The notes: generated by a model not told the origin, from the letters alone. A DNA stretch of 8,654 bases from Bdellovibrionaceae bacterium UBA2316 (GCA_002345205.1 DDVI01000132.1:1-8654), one strand, 5' to 3'; positions 1-6,480 are shown, counted from the first letter of the stretch. A program made the numbers and translations.

Positions 1-826
1 CTTTCTTACATTGTCTAAAATGATCAAAATAAGATTCAATGTATCTTTGCAGAATGGGTACAGAATCTACTGATAAATTTCGTGCATCATGTGACGACAT
101 CGACCAATTTAATGTAGCCATGGGATATCCAGAAATAGGGTTCCACTCTACAAAGATATTTTCATATGTATCATTCAGAGGCCCTTTGTTTCTGGTATAG
201 AGCTGTAAATCTGTTTGATAGCCATCAGGAGGATGAATCTTGGGAATGGCCTGATATACAGAATTATGGGCCTCAAAATACGCGTGTTGAAATGGATTGC
301 TGTGTTCGAAATGCCGAGTCTGCGGCCCCGTCGAGATCATTTTGTTTAATGTCTTTACAAAAAATCCCTTCATTGTGTAGTCGTGGGAGTTCTGAAAGAT
401 AACATGATTCAGTCCTTTAAAACTGCCTTCGGCTAAAGTTAAACTGGCTATGCCAAGATGAGTAACTGGACTATCTGCGGAATTATTGTTGTCAGGAGGA
501 AGCCCCTCGCTATTTACAAAAAGTTTAGTAGCCATTAAATATTTACTAGCGATGAATAAATCAAAGCTAGAATTCGTAGAAATACGAAGGGATTCGAGCA
601 GAGCATTTATTTGCTCGTAACGTGCGGTTCGAATTTTAAGGAGCTTTGGCTCTTCAGCCCACTGATGAAAATTTGTTTTTAATTCTGAAAATAATTGAGC
701 GACCGTTTTGTTTTTTTGATAGCGCTCAAATTCCTCGCGAATATCAGGAAACGGCGATAGGTTCTTCAGAGCCCATGAGTGGTTAGATTGCGCTAAAACG
801 CGGGCCAAAGTTTTTTCGCCCGCCAT
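1..826 (-). CDS. 3' part of frameshifted exported protein of unknown function (runs off left edge)
   Basis: Read on the minus strand, one frame stays open from 862 (just after a TAG at 863-865) to the window edge, about 287 codons without a stop. It has protein-like composition, with segments such as MAGEKTLARVLAQSNHSW and QTDLQLYTRNKG. The first ATG is at 826-824 but has no Shine-Dalgarno sequence and lies inside the 3' end of the upstream frame. I therefore read this as the continuation of the 1307 gene after a +1 shift, not as a separate gene. The middle part (about 730-560) is rich in Lys, Glu, Leu and Gln and looks helical. The later part is rich in Asn, His, Tyr and aromatic residues and looks like a globular domain. 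I do not recognise the family. The end of the protein lies outside the window. The end given is the first ATG, as a stand-alone gene would be called. Confidence 0.6.
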   Translation of the reverse strand, partial: MAGEKTLARVLAQSNHSWALKNLSPFPDIREEFERYQKNKTVAQLFSELKTNFHQWAEEPKLLKIRTARYEQINALLESLRISTNSSFDLFIASKYLMATKLFVNSEGLPPDNNNSADSPVTHLGIASLTLAEGSFKGLNHVIFQNSHDYTMKGFFVKTLNKMISTGPQTRHFEHSNPFQHAYFEAHNSVYQAIPKIHPPDGYQTDLQLYTRNKGPLNDTYENIFVEWNPISGYPMATLNWSMSSHDARNLSVDSVPILQRYIESYFDHFRQCKK

Positions 827-1307
827 TTGCTTTGACGTCGACAGAATGTGTTTTAGATAGATCTAGATCTCGGTCACGGTAGAAATTTAGCGAAAGCGGA
901 ACGTTAAAAAAATATTCGTAAAGTTTTTCTAAGTCCCAATTTTGTTCTTGGAACAAATGCGAGCGTACGCGCACGCCAACGTTCGAATAAATGTCATAGT
1001 AGGCGCCCGTGGATAAAAGTCTTTTACTGCTAGGGATAGATTCGAATATTTGAAGGTACAAATCAAAAATAGTGAAATCTAACTCTGAACCGTAGATCAT
1101 TAAATCATCAAGGATATGGTGAGCACGGTAAGAATCTAATTTTTCGTACCGGCCCCCAAATATATTTTCTATTCGGGAGCGGACGGCTTGTTTGAAAACT
1201 GATTTGGAATTTGCCTCATAGAAACTATGGCATGAGTCTGCGGCCTGTATACCAAGTCCCCAAAAAAATATAAAAATGATGACTATTCGTAACATCGCCA
1301 CGCCCAT
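783..1307 (-). CDS. 5' part of exported protein of unknown function (signal peptide; frame broken at its 3' end)
   Basis: This is a 174-residue frame with an N-terminal signal peptide: Arg7 is followed by a strongly hydrophobic run (IVIIFIFFWGLGI) and a plausible cleavage site at Gln-Ala-Ala, then a mature chain starting near DSCHSFYEAN. Two in-frame ATGs are possible, at 1307 and 1295 (MLRIV). Neither has a good ribosome site, and the second gives a more typical signal peptide. The mature part is aromatic-rich and mixed helical, with no catalytic motif I recognise. The last about 25 residues, after Leu-Asp-Leu-Ser-Lys, are probably out-of-frame read-through, because the adjacent +1 frame opens there and remains open for 860 bases. 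The full protein would be at least about 430 residues, secreted to the periplasm or beyond. It follows the hydrolase gene on the same strand with a gap of about 65 bases. I saw no convincing terminator or promoter in that gap. Confidence 0.65.
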   Translation of the reverse strand: MGVAMLRIVIIFIFFWGLGIQAADSCHSFYEANSKSVFKQAVRSRIENIFGGRYEKLDSYRAHHILDDLMIYGSELDFTIFDLYLQIFESIPSSKRLLSTGAYYDIYSNVGVRVRSHLFQEQNWDLEKLYEYFFNVPLSLNFYRDRDLDLSKTHSVDVKANGGRKNFGPRFSAI

Positions 1308-1372
1308 ATAACTATTGATTGCAAGACAAAGACCATAGAGGAGGCTGTCTCAAAATGAGATTTATGTATAAG

Positions 1373-2083
1373 CTATCGAAAGATTTCATTTAAAAAATCC
1401 ATCATAGCTTTTTCAGATCTATGATGAGCGTTTTTATTGTACTTAATTCCTAATTGGGGGAGGTCGGCTCCGACAAATGTAAATGCATGCATCGCGTGAC
1501 CATAAATATGTATCTGCCAATCTGCGCCTGCTGACGTCATTTCTTGCGTAAACTCTAATACGCGATTTGGTTTTACCATCGGGTCCTCCCAACCGTGAAG
1601 TACCAGTACACTTGAATCGATCTTTGATTGAGTATCTAGGTCTGGATTTTCTAACAGTCCATGAATACTAATCGCGCCTCGGAGTCCTGGAGGATTCGCT
1701 CGTGCTAAATCTAAAGCGCAGAGTCCACCAAAGCAATGGCCTAATATGGCAATTTTTCCAGGCGAAACCGATGGATGGTTTTGAGCTACTTTGAATGCGG
1801 CCAGCAGTCGTTTTCGAAGTAGGGCTCGATCAGTTAGTAATGGATTCATTAAATGGCTATTGTCCGCATCAATATTTCCCCGCTTGCCCTTACCATACAC
1901 GTCGATGGCAAAACCAATAAAACCATTTTTAGCTAATGTTTCCGCTATCTGATTGAAAGGCTCACCGGGGCCACTCCAAGCATGCCCAACTAAAACGCAA
2001 GGGCGTGTGGATTCACTTCCGAGATGAGACGCCCAGTAACCTTCAAATATCGTATCGCCATCAGTGTATTCAAAATTGCTCAT
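1373..2083 (-). CDS. Dienelactone hydrolase family protein (alpha/beta hydrolase)
   Basis: This 236-residue cytoplasmic alpha/beta hydrolase has the dienelactone hydrolase arrangement. The nucleophile elbow Gly-His-Cys-Phe-Gly is at 115-119, with Cys117 in place of the usual Ser. The acid Asp167 lies in HGWEDPMV, and the base is His199 in the HAFTF motif. An early VLVGHAWSG segment (30-38) probably helps form the oxyanion hole. Length and motif spacing match the family. Known members hydrolyse lactones or esters such as dienelactone, but many relatives have unknown substrates, so no specific reaction is claimed. The ATG at 2083 is preceded by AAGGAG seven bases upstream (about 2091-2096). The gene is divergent from a TetR-type regulator, and its probable promoter lies inside the shared palindrome, which suggests repression by that protein. 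No signal peptide is seen. Confidence 0.88.
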   Translation of the reverse strand: MSNFEYTDGDTIFEGYWASHLGSESTRPCVLVGHAWSGPGEPFNQIAETLAKNGFIGFAIDVYGKGKRGNIDADNSHLMNPLLTDRALLRKRLLAAFKVAQNHPSVSPGKIAILGHCFGGLCALDLARANPPGLRGAISIHGLLENPDLDTQSKIDSSVLVLHGWEDPMVKPNRVLEFTQEMTSAGADWQIHIYGHAMHAFTFVGADLPQLGIKYNKNAHHRSEKAMMDFLNEIFR

Positions 2084-2111
2084 TTGATTTCTCCTTTGCG
2101 TTGATTATAAG
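2084..2111 (+). promoter_or_regulatory. Candidate promoter of the TetR-family regulator
   Basis: TTGATT (2084-2089) and TATAAG (2106-2111) are separated by 16 bases and resemble sigma-70 -35 and -10 elements with 4/6 and 5/6 matches. Transcription would begin near 2118, about 20 bases before the ATG at 2138. The -10 overlaps the left arm of the putative operator, which would give autoregulation. Confidence 0.4.
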
Positions 2112-2132
2112 TGAATTATCATTTACTTATAA
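2104..2132 (-). promoter_or_regulatory. Candidate promoter of the dienelactone hydrolase gene
   Basis: On the minus strand a perfect -10 hexamer TATAAT lies at 2109-2104. It is preceded, after 17 bases, by a weak -35 (TTATAA, 2132-2127). Transcription would start near 2097, leaving a very short leader immediately ahead of the AAGGAG ribosome site. The whole promoter lies within the 28-bp palindrome, so a bound repressor would block it. The -35 match is poor, so this rests mainly on the -10 and the context. Confidence 0.5.
2105..2132. promoter_or_regulatory. Putative TetR-family operator (28-bp imperfect palindrome)
   Basis: The two arms, TTATAAGTgAAT (2105-2116) and ATTtACTTATAA (2121-2132), are inverted copies with a single mismatched pair, around a 4-base centre TATC. 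Overall 22 of 28 positions are symmetric. Size, symmetry and location between a TetR-type gene and a divergent enzyme gene match how TetR-family dimers usually bind. The site covers the probable hydrolase promoter, lies just upstream of the regulator's likely ATG at 2138, and overlaps its alternative GTG start at 2111. Binding by this particular protein is inferred. Confidence 0.6.
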
Positions 2133-2137
2133 AAAAT

Positions 2138-2719
2138 ATGAGTAGAACAAAAAAAATGAGTGATTCTGAAGTCTTAATTAAAGCGTTTGACGTAATCGCC
2201 AGAGAAGGATTTAGTTCATTTACTTTTGAACAGGTAGGAAAGGTAGTTGGTCTGTCACCTGCGGCTTTGGTAAAACGATTTAAGAGCAAAAATCAACTCG
2301 CATCCCTCGCGCGCAATCTAAAATGGGAACACAACTTAGGGCAAATTAACTCGGACTCATTCAACGAGATGTCTGGCTATAAGGGTATATTTGAATTTTT
2401 AAGGATAATAAGTCGAAGTGTAAATTCAGAACGACTTGGTGAGCATGCCATTTGGCTTGGCAAAGAAGCTTGTTACCCGCGCTCTAAGAAAAAAGTTGCC
2501 AATTATTTTGAAGTGACTCGGGGAATTTTTTTTCGTCTGGTGACTGAATCTATCAAGCATGGGCAGTTAAAGCCAATCGACAATGTACCGGAATTCGCCA
2601 AAACTATGGAGGCTTTGGTTCAAGGCGCGATCTTTCAATTTGCATTTTTAAGCGAGCGAGATATTGAGTCCCATCTGAAAAGTCATTTTCGCGTACTTTT
2701 GAAACCATACATAAAATAA
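2138..2719 (+). CDS. TetR/AcrR family transcriptional regulator
   Basis: From the ATG at 2138 the product is 193 residues, the usual size for this family. The N-terminal DNA-binding part matches TetR: a first helix with IKAFDVIAREGF (about 14-25), then the helix-turn-helix FEQVGKVVGLSPAALVKRF (about 30-48) and a Lys-Asn-Gln-Leu helix start. The remaining 130 residues form the variable helical ligand-binding and dimerisation domain, so the inducer cannot be predicted. The frame is also open from a GTG at 2111, but that codon lies inside the palindromic operator and has no ribosome site. The ATG at 2138 also lacks a clear one, and a third start at 2156 is possible. The gene is divergent from the dienelactone hydrolase, which it probably represses along with itself. 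It is followed directly by a hairpin terminator. Confidence 0.88.
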   Translation: MSRTKKMSDSEVLIKAFDVIAREGFSSFTFEQVGKVVGLSPAALVKRFKSKNQLASLARNLKWEHNLGQINSDSFNEMSGYKGIFEFLRIISRSVNSERLGEHAIWLGKEACYPRSKKKVANYFEVTRGIFFRLVTESIKHGQLKPIDNVPEFAKTMEALVQGAIFQFAFLSERDIESHLKSHFRVLLKPYIK

Positions 2720-2753
2720 CGGGAATTCACATTCCCGTTCTATTCAATTTTTT
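2718..2753 (+). terminator. Probable intrinsic terminator after the TetR gene
   Basis: A perfect 9-bp stem AACGGGAAT / ATTCCCGTT (2718-2726 and 2731-2739) with a TCAC loop starts within the stop codon. A run of six T follows at 2748-2753. The T run is eight bases beyond the stem, so termination may be less efficient than at a canonical site. Confidence 0.6.
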
Positions 2754-2841
2754 AGATTTAAATTTTTATAAAAAATAAATCTCAAAATCATTAAATTACC
2801 TAAGCACACGGCCGTTCTCAAAGTGAAGCAAGCGTTTTGAC

Positions 2842-2870
2842 TTTAGATTTTTGTAGACTAACGCTATAAT
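2842..2870 (+). promoter_or_regulatory. Candidate promoter of the lipoprotein gene
   Basis: A perfect -10 TATAAT at 2865-2870 is preceded, after 17 bases, by TTTAGA (2842-2847), a 4/6 match to the -35 consensus. A better TTGACT at 2837-2842 is too far away (22 bases). Transcription would start near 2877. The gap from 2754 to 2841 is AT-rich, and I see nothing else in it. Confidence 0.5.
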
Positions 2871-2887
2871 CATAGGGTGGAGGGGTT

Positions 2888-3922
2888 ATGAAATCATTTG
2901 GATCAAAAATATGGAAAATACTAGTCCTGGTTCCATTTATCGCCTTGATCCTTGTTTCCTACCAAAATTGTTCTCAAGGATTTGACTCTGCCGGACAGTC
3001 AGGGGCTGCGGCTGGGCGCTCTGATACATCGACTCCAAATGACAATGACAATGGTGTTTCCGGAGGCTTAGGCTGTTCGACGTCGACTGGTATCGCTAAA
3101 AATTTCCCCTGTTCTAGCTATTTTAATCAGGCTACCGATTCTATTGTATTAACCGCGGCTCAAAAAAATTATTCAGACCATCTGATTAATGGGCTGAACG
3201 CCAGAGGCGGTTGGGGAAATTCGAATATTTTTCAGGTCGACACTTCAATTGATGTTTTGGAGACTTCGGATCAGCACACCTATTTTTATTCAGTCGACCC
3301 AGATGATGGATGGACCGATGCAGATCGATTTACTCAGGTACCCGCACCATCACCAGGAACTAGTGCCGGTTTTGAAAGCTCCAGCGGCACAGCCTGTGAC
3401 GGAGGAGACTGTCACTATCTTGTGCTAGATAAAAAAAATAGACGACTTTATGAATTCTACCGGGCTGAAGTTTCTGGTATTCGATTAGCTAATGCGGGAT
3501 ATGGCGGCGCCGTTATTTGGCCATTTGATAAAACATGGACGGAATCATTGCGTGGAGATGTTTGCACCAGCGCGGATGCCGGAGGCTTTTCTATAGGTGC
3601 GATGCTTTTCTCTGCTGAGGAATTAGCGGTCGGCTCTATAAATCATGCGGTTCGATTTATTTTGCCCAATGATCGCATTGCTAATAGGACCTATGTTCGT
3701 CCAGGCACGCACACCACAGGCGATAATACGAGTCGCTGGGCACCGGCTCCAACCAACGACTTAACCGGTCCTCCATTATCAGATAGCTCTCTTGAACCAG
3801 GATTGCCGTATGGAACTCGTTTGCGATTAAAAGAGTCTTTTAATATTTCTAACTTAAATGGGCCAGCTCAAGTTGTGGCCCGAGCTCTAAAAAAATACGG
3901 GATGATTCTAGCTGACGGCTAA
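2888..3922 (+). CDS. Predicted lipoprotein of unknown function, probably truncated by a frameshift
   Basis: This 344-residue protein has a basic N-terminus, a hydrophobic run (residues 11-23) and Cys28 in the context Ser-Tyr-Gln-Asn-Cys. That looks like a lipoprotein attachment site with atypical -1 to -3 residues. A low-complexity linker rich in Gly, Ser, Asp and Asn (29-62) follows, then a globular domain with Cys63, Cys75, Cys170, Cys175 and Cys226. From memory, segments such as GDCHYLVLDKKNRRLYEF (173-190), VCTSADAGGF (225-234) and the terminal LKKYGMILAD resemble a widespread family of secreted bacterial proteins of unknown function. In that family the chain normally continues some 35 residues and ends near a DFEVV-type motif. 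Here that tail is found in the +1 frame immediately after the stop. The ATG is preceded by GGAGG (2879-2883), four bases away. The gene stands alone and is convergent with purA. Confidence 0.8.
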   Translation: MKSFGSKIWKILVLVPFIALILVSYQNCSQGFDSAGQSGAAAGRSDTSTPNDNDNGVSGGLGCSTSTGIAKNFPCSSYFNQATDSIVLTAAQKNYSDHLINGLNARGGWGNSNIFQVDTSIDVLETSDQHTYFYSVDPDDGWTDADRFTQVPAPSPGTSAGFESSSGTACDGGDCHYLVLDKKNRRLYEFYRAEVSGIRLANAGYGGAVIWPFDKTWTESLRGDVCTSADAGGFSIGAMLFSAEELAVGSINHAVRFILPNDRIANRTYVRPGTHTTGDNTSRWAPAPTNDLTGPPLSDSSLEPGLPYGTRLRLKESFNISNLNGPAQVVARALKKYGMILADG

Positions 3923-4118
3923 GTCGGACGCTCATTCGTCAGTAAAATATAGTCAGCTTGGGTTTTCACCTCGGTCATTGTCTTCACTTAAAGTCACCGA
4001 CTTTGAAGTTGTTCCGCCGATTCAACCCAAACCATTTCAGTGTGGGTTGACGTTTCAACCCACACTGATTGGTCCGATGATAAAAGTGAAATATTTAGAC
4101 TGCTATTTGAATAACTAA
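3921..4118 (+). pseudogene. Displaced C-terminal coding segment of the lipoprotein (+1 frame)
   Basis: The +1 frame relative to the lipoprotein is closed by a TAG at 3909-3911, then open to a TAA at 4116-4118. Its first part reads KSDAHSSVKYSQLGFSPRS followed by LSSLKVTDFEVV (up to 4013). That resembles the C-terminal tail expected after the KKYGMILAD segment of this protein type. It has no start codon or ribosome site of its own near the junction. Removing one base between 3912 and 3922, for example one of the two G at 3917-3918, would join it to the main frame as ADAKSDAH. The portion after about 4020 runs through the hairpin and may not be meaningful sequence. Confidence 0.6.
4037..4068. 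terminator. Perfect 14-bp hairpin between convergent genes, possible bidirectional terminator
   Basis: TCAGTGTGGGTTGA (4037-4050) and TCAACCCACACTGA (4055-4068) pair perfectly around a CGTT loop. The hairpin lies between the lipoprotein gene and the end of purA (4126). No T run follows on either strand, so it is not a classic intrinsic terminator. It could act as a Rho-assisted stop or an mRNA 3'-end stabiliser. A further TCAACCC copy at 4022-4028 could compete for the same GGGTTGA arm. I see nothing else in the 203-base gap except the displaced coding segment. Confidence 0.5.
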
Positions 4119-4125
4119 GGCTGAC

Positions 4126-5424
4126 TTAGCCATTAAAAAGCGGCTTAACCCAAAGAGTCTGTTCACGGCCTGGTCCCACCGAGATCACGTCAATCGGTGA
4201 ACCTAAATAATTAGAAATGAAATCTAAATAGTTAGTCGCATTTCTTGGTAAATCTTTTAATTGAGTGATCTTAGAAATGTCTTCTTTCCAACCTGGAAGA
4301 TATTCAATGATTGGTTCTATTTTTTCGAGTTCGTATGGTGATGGTGGAAGATCTGCGATCGTTTCGCCATTTAATTTGTAGCCTGTGCACACGCCGATTT
4401 TTTCATGACCAGATAAAACGTCTAATTTCATCAACGCTGTATTTGTAATGCCGTTCAAACGAATCGCATATTTTAATGCTACAAGATCTAACCAACCACA
4501 ACGACGTGCACGTCCTGTTGTTGAGCCAAACTCGTGACCGTCCGCTTGAATTTTCGCACCCACACTGTCTGTTAATTCCGTTGGGAATGGACCAGAACCT
4601 ACGCGTGTTGCGTACGCTTTAAATACCCCAATAACTTCTTTGATATGGGTAGGGCCTACGCCCGCGCCTGTACAGGCTGAACCCGAAATCGTCGCAGAGG
4701 ACGTCACAAATGGGTAGGTTCCATGTAGAATATCAAGCATAGTTCCTTGCGCGCCTTCGAATAAAACGCGTTTATTGTTTTTAAGCATTTTATTAACGAT
4801 TAACGACGTATCTTTTTGGCGGTAAGGGGCTAACTCTTCAGCTACGGACAACAATTGTGAGTGAAGTTCAGTTACGTTGAACTCAGTTGCGCCATACAAA
4901 GTTTTAAGTAAGTGATTTTTTTCTTTAAGAACGAAATCTAATTTATCAAACAGATTAGTTGGGTTGAACAAGTCGCCGAACAAGATGGCTCTTCGAGCCG
5001 CGCGGTCTTCATAAGCAGGACCGATGCCTTTGCCTGTTGTACCGATTTTGTCGTTTGAAAGAGCTTTCTCACGGGCTTGATCTAGAACTTTGTGGTAGGG
5101 AAGTAAAACCGTTGCTAAGTCAGAAATGCACAATTGTTTTGGATTTTGTAAGAAACCATTTTTTTTAAGTTTTGAAATTTCATCAATCAAACCGAAAACG
5201 TCAACAACCACGCCCGCAGCGATTACACATTGAGTATCTGGACGTAAGATCCCTGATGGAATTAAATGAAGAACCGTTTTTTCGCCTTTTACAACAAGGG
5301 TATGTCCGGCATTTGCGCCACCCTGGAATCGTACAACCATATCCGCATTTTCAGAAAATACGTCGATCAGTTTACCTTTACCCTCGTCGCCCCATTGAGC
5401 TCCAACTACAACTACACCCGGCAT
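4126..5424 (-). CDS. purA: Adenylosuccinate synthetase
   Basis: The product catalyses the first committed step from IMP to AMP: IMP + aspartate + GTP gives adenylosuccinate + GDP + phosphate, in the cytoplasm. The 432 residues match the usual family length. The N-terminal WGDEGKGK loop (11-18) carries the catalytic Asp13, and GGANAGHT (35-42) carries the catalytic His41. GTTGKGIGPAYEDR (128-141) contributes to IMP binding, and FEGAQGTMLDI and the late KLDVLSGH motif are also intact. The C-terminal VGPGREQT segment is present. The ATG at 5424 has AAGGGA about seven bases upstream. The gene is third in the same direction after the aminotransferase and dehydrogenase genes, separated from the latter by 62 bases that hold a candidate promoter, so it may be both co-transcribed and independently expressed. 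I see no defect. Confidence 0.98.
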   Translation of the reverse strand: MPGVVVVGAQWGDEGKGKLIDVFSENADMVVRFQGGANAGHTLVVKGEKTVLHLIPSGILRPDTQCVIAAGVVVDVFGLIDEISKLKKNGFLQNPKQLCISDLATVLLPYHKVLDQAREKALSNDKIGTTGKGIGPAYEDRAARRAILFGDLFNPTNLFDKLDFVLKEKNHLLKTLYGATEFNVTELHSQLLSVAEELAPYRQKDTSLIVNKMLKNNKRVLFEGAQGTMLDILHGTYPFVTSSATISGSACTGAGVGPTHIKEVIGVFKAYATRVGSGPFPTELTDSVGAKIQADGHEFGSTTGRARRCGWLDLVALKYAIRLNGITNTALMKLDVLSGHEKIGVCTGYKLNGETIADLPPSPYELEKIEPIIEYLPGWKEDISKITQLKDLPRNATNYLDFISNYLGSPIDVISVGPGREQTLWVKPLFNG

Positions 5425-5461
5425 AAGCGTCCCTTCGCGAAATCGTTTTTAAGAACGCGAG

Positions 5462-5490
5462 ATAATTAATTTTTTATCAAAAAAAGTCAA
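5462..5490 (-). promoter_or_regulatory. Candidate promoter of purA
   Basis: On the minus strand TTGACT (5490-5485) and AATTAT (5467-5462) are 17 bases apart, with 5/6 and 4/6 matches to the sigma-70 hexamers. The spacer is very AT-rich. The start would be near 5455, leaving a leader of about 30 bases. The -35 contains the TGA stop of the upstream dehydrogenase gene. Confidence 0.45.
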
Positions 5491-6473
5491 AGAAAACTAA
5501 AGTGGGAGCTACTGTACCACGCTGCTTTTGGTGGCAGCGTATCTGAAGTGGTTCCATCACGGAAAAAATGAATTAATTTGAGTACAGCCTCTTCGGAGGC
5601 TCGCAGAAAGGCATCTTCCGTGTAGGCTCCCACGTGGGGGGTCATAACAACTTCGGGGAAATTGAGCAGTTTAGACGTGCGTGGCAAGGGTTCTTTTTCA
5701 AATACATCCAAAGCCACCCCACGTATCCATTGGTTCTCCAGAGCTTTTACTAAAGACTCTTCATCAATCACCGTGCCCCGTGACGTGTTCACTAAAAATA
5801 CGTCACGATTGATATATTCGAAATGAGAGGCATTCAACATTTTATGGGTTTCTTTGGTTTTTGGGACGTGGAAACTGATCACGTCAGATAGTTTTAATAG
5901 TTCTTCGTAACTGACGCGCTTGACCTGATATTTTTCAAATGTTTCGTCGCTTAGGTAGGGGTCGTAGGCGATCACGTTCATTTTAAACGCTTTAGCTAAC
6001 TCGGCTACACGTGAGCCAATACGGCCAACACCCACAAGTCCCCAAGTTTTATCAGCAAGTTCAGTTCCAAGAGCACTTTCCTGGCGCCATAATCCTGACT
6101 TCGTTAAGCGGTGGGATTCAAGTAGGCGATTATTGAGCGCTAACATCAAAGTTAACGTTAATTGCGCTGCCGATTCACGATTGGCGTTGGGCGTATTCAT
6201 CGCGGTGATACCCCATTTCTGAGTCGCTTCTAAATCAATGTGGTCAAAACCACTGGTCGCCGTAATTACGACCTGAAGTTTCTTAGCCTGTTTCAGTAGT
6301 TCTTCAGTGATTAAGGCGCGCGAACGAATCAACAATGCCTCACTGGAAGCCAAGTGTGGATTATCTTTTAACGTGATTGGATCTGCTTTAATGATTTCAA
6401 AATAATCCTGGGACTCTAATAGCTGAAGACTCTCTAAAGAAAATCGATCACAGATAAGTAATTTCTTCTTCAT
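5487..6473 (-). CDS. D-isomer 2-hydroxyacid dehydrogenase, SerA-like (D-3-phosphoglycerate dehydrogenase type)
   Basis: This 328-residue NAD-dependent dehydrogenase has the full family signature. The Rossmann motif GVGRIG is at 148-153, followed by Asp171, which favours NAD over NADP. NTSRGTVIDE (229-238) contains catalytic Arg232, and Glu261 in EKEPLP and His280 in TPHVG complete the triad. An N-terminal substrate segment (ATSGFDHID, 72-80) is also typical. It lacks the C-terminal ACT regulatory domain of longer SerA proteins, so serine feedback by that route is unlikely. The likely reaction is oxidation of 3-phosphoglycerate to 3-phosphohydroxypyruvate, the first step of serine synthesis. 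Glyoxylate or hydroxypyruvate reduction cannot be excluded. The ATG is preceded by GAGGA, seven bases away, which overlaps the TGA stop of the aminotransferase gene (TGAGGA), so translation is probably coupled. The C-terminal tail after about 310 (Ser- and Phe-rich) looks family-atypical. Confidence 0.9.
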   Translation of the reverse strand: MKKKLLICDRFSLESLQLLESQDYFEIIKADPITLKDNPHLASSEALLIRSRALITEELLKQAKKLQVVITATSGFDHIDLEATQKWGITAMNTPNANRESAAQLTLTLMLALNNRLLESHRLTKSGLWRQESALGTELADKTWGLVGVGRIGSRVAELAKAFKMNVIAYDPYLSDETFEKYQVKRVSYEELLKLSDVISFHVPKTKETHKMLNASHFEYINRDVFLVNTSRGTVIDEESLVKALENQWIRGVALDVFEKEPLPRTSKLLNFPEVVMTPHVGAYTEDAFLRASEEAVLKLIHFFRDGTTSDTLPPKAAWYSSSHFSFL

Positions 6474-6480
6474 CGATCGT

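Noticed and set aside
166..402. Plus-strand open frame of 78 codons
   Set aside because: It lies opposite the long open minus-strand frame of the exported protein, has no ribosome site and has an unlikely composition.
1348..1363. Short TCTCA/TGAGA inverted repeat between the hydrolase and the exported-protein gene
   Set aside because: The stem is only five pairs with a tiny loop and no strong T run, so it is too weak to call a terminator.
1339..1393. AGGAGG followed ten bases later by a 12-codon plus-strand frame (ATG at 1355, stop at 1391-1393)
   Set aside because: The ribosome-site match is perfect, but the peptide is tiny, overlaps the end of the hydrolase gene antisense and has no promoter. 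It is probably chance.
4115..4129. CTAAG/CTTAG inverted repeat at the purA stop
   Set aside because: It is a five-pair stem with no T run, within chance expectation.
5434..5462. TCGCG/CGCGA inverted repeat in the purA leader
   Set aside because: It has five pairs with a long AT-rich loop. No riboswitch-like structure or PurR-type box could be supported.
5172..5469. Two plus-strand open frames opposite the start of purA
   Set aside because: Both lie mostly antisense to the conserved N-terminal coding region of purA, which fully explains the sequence.
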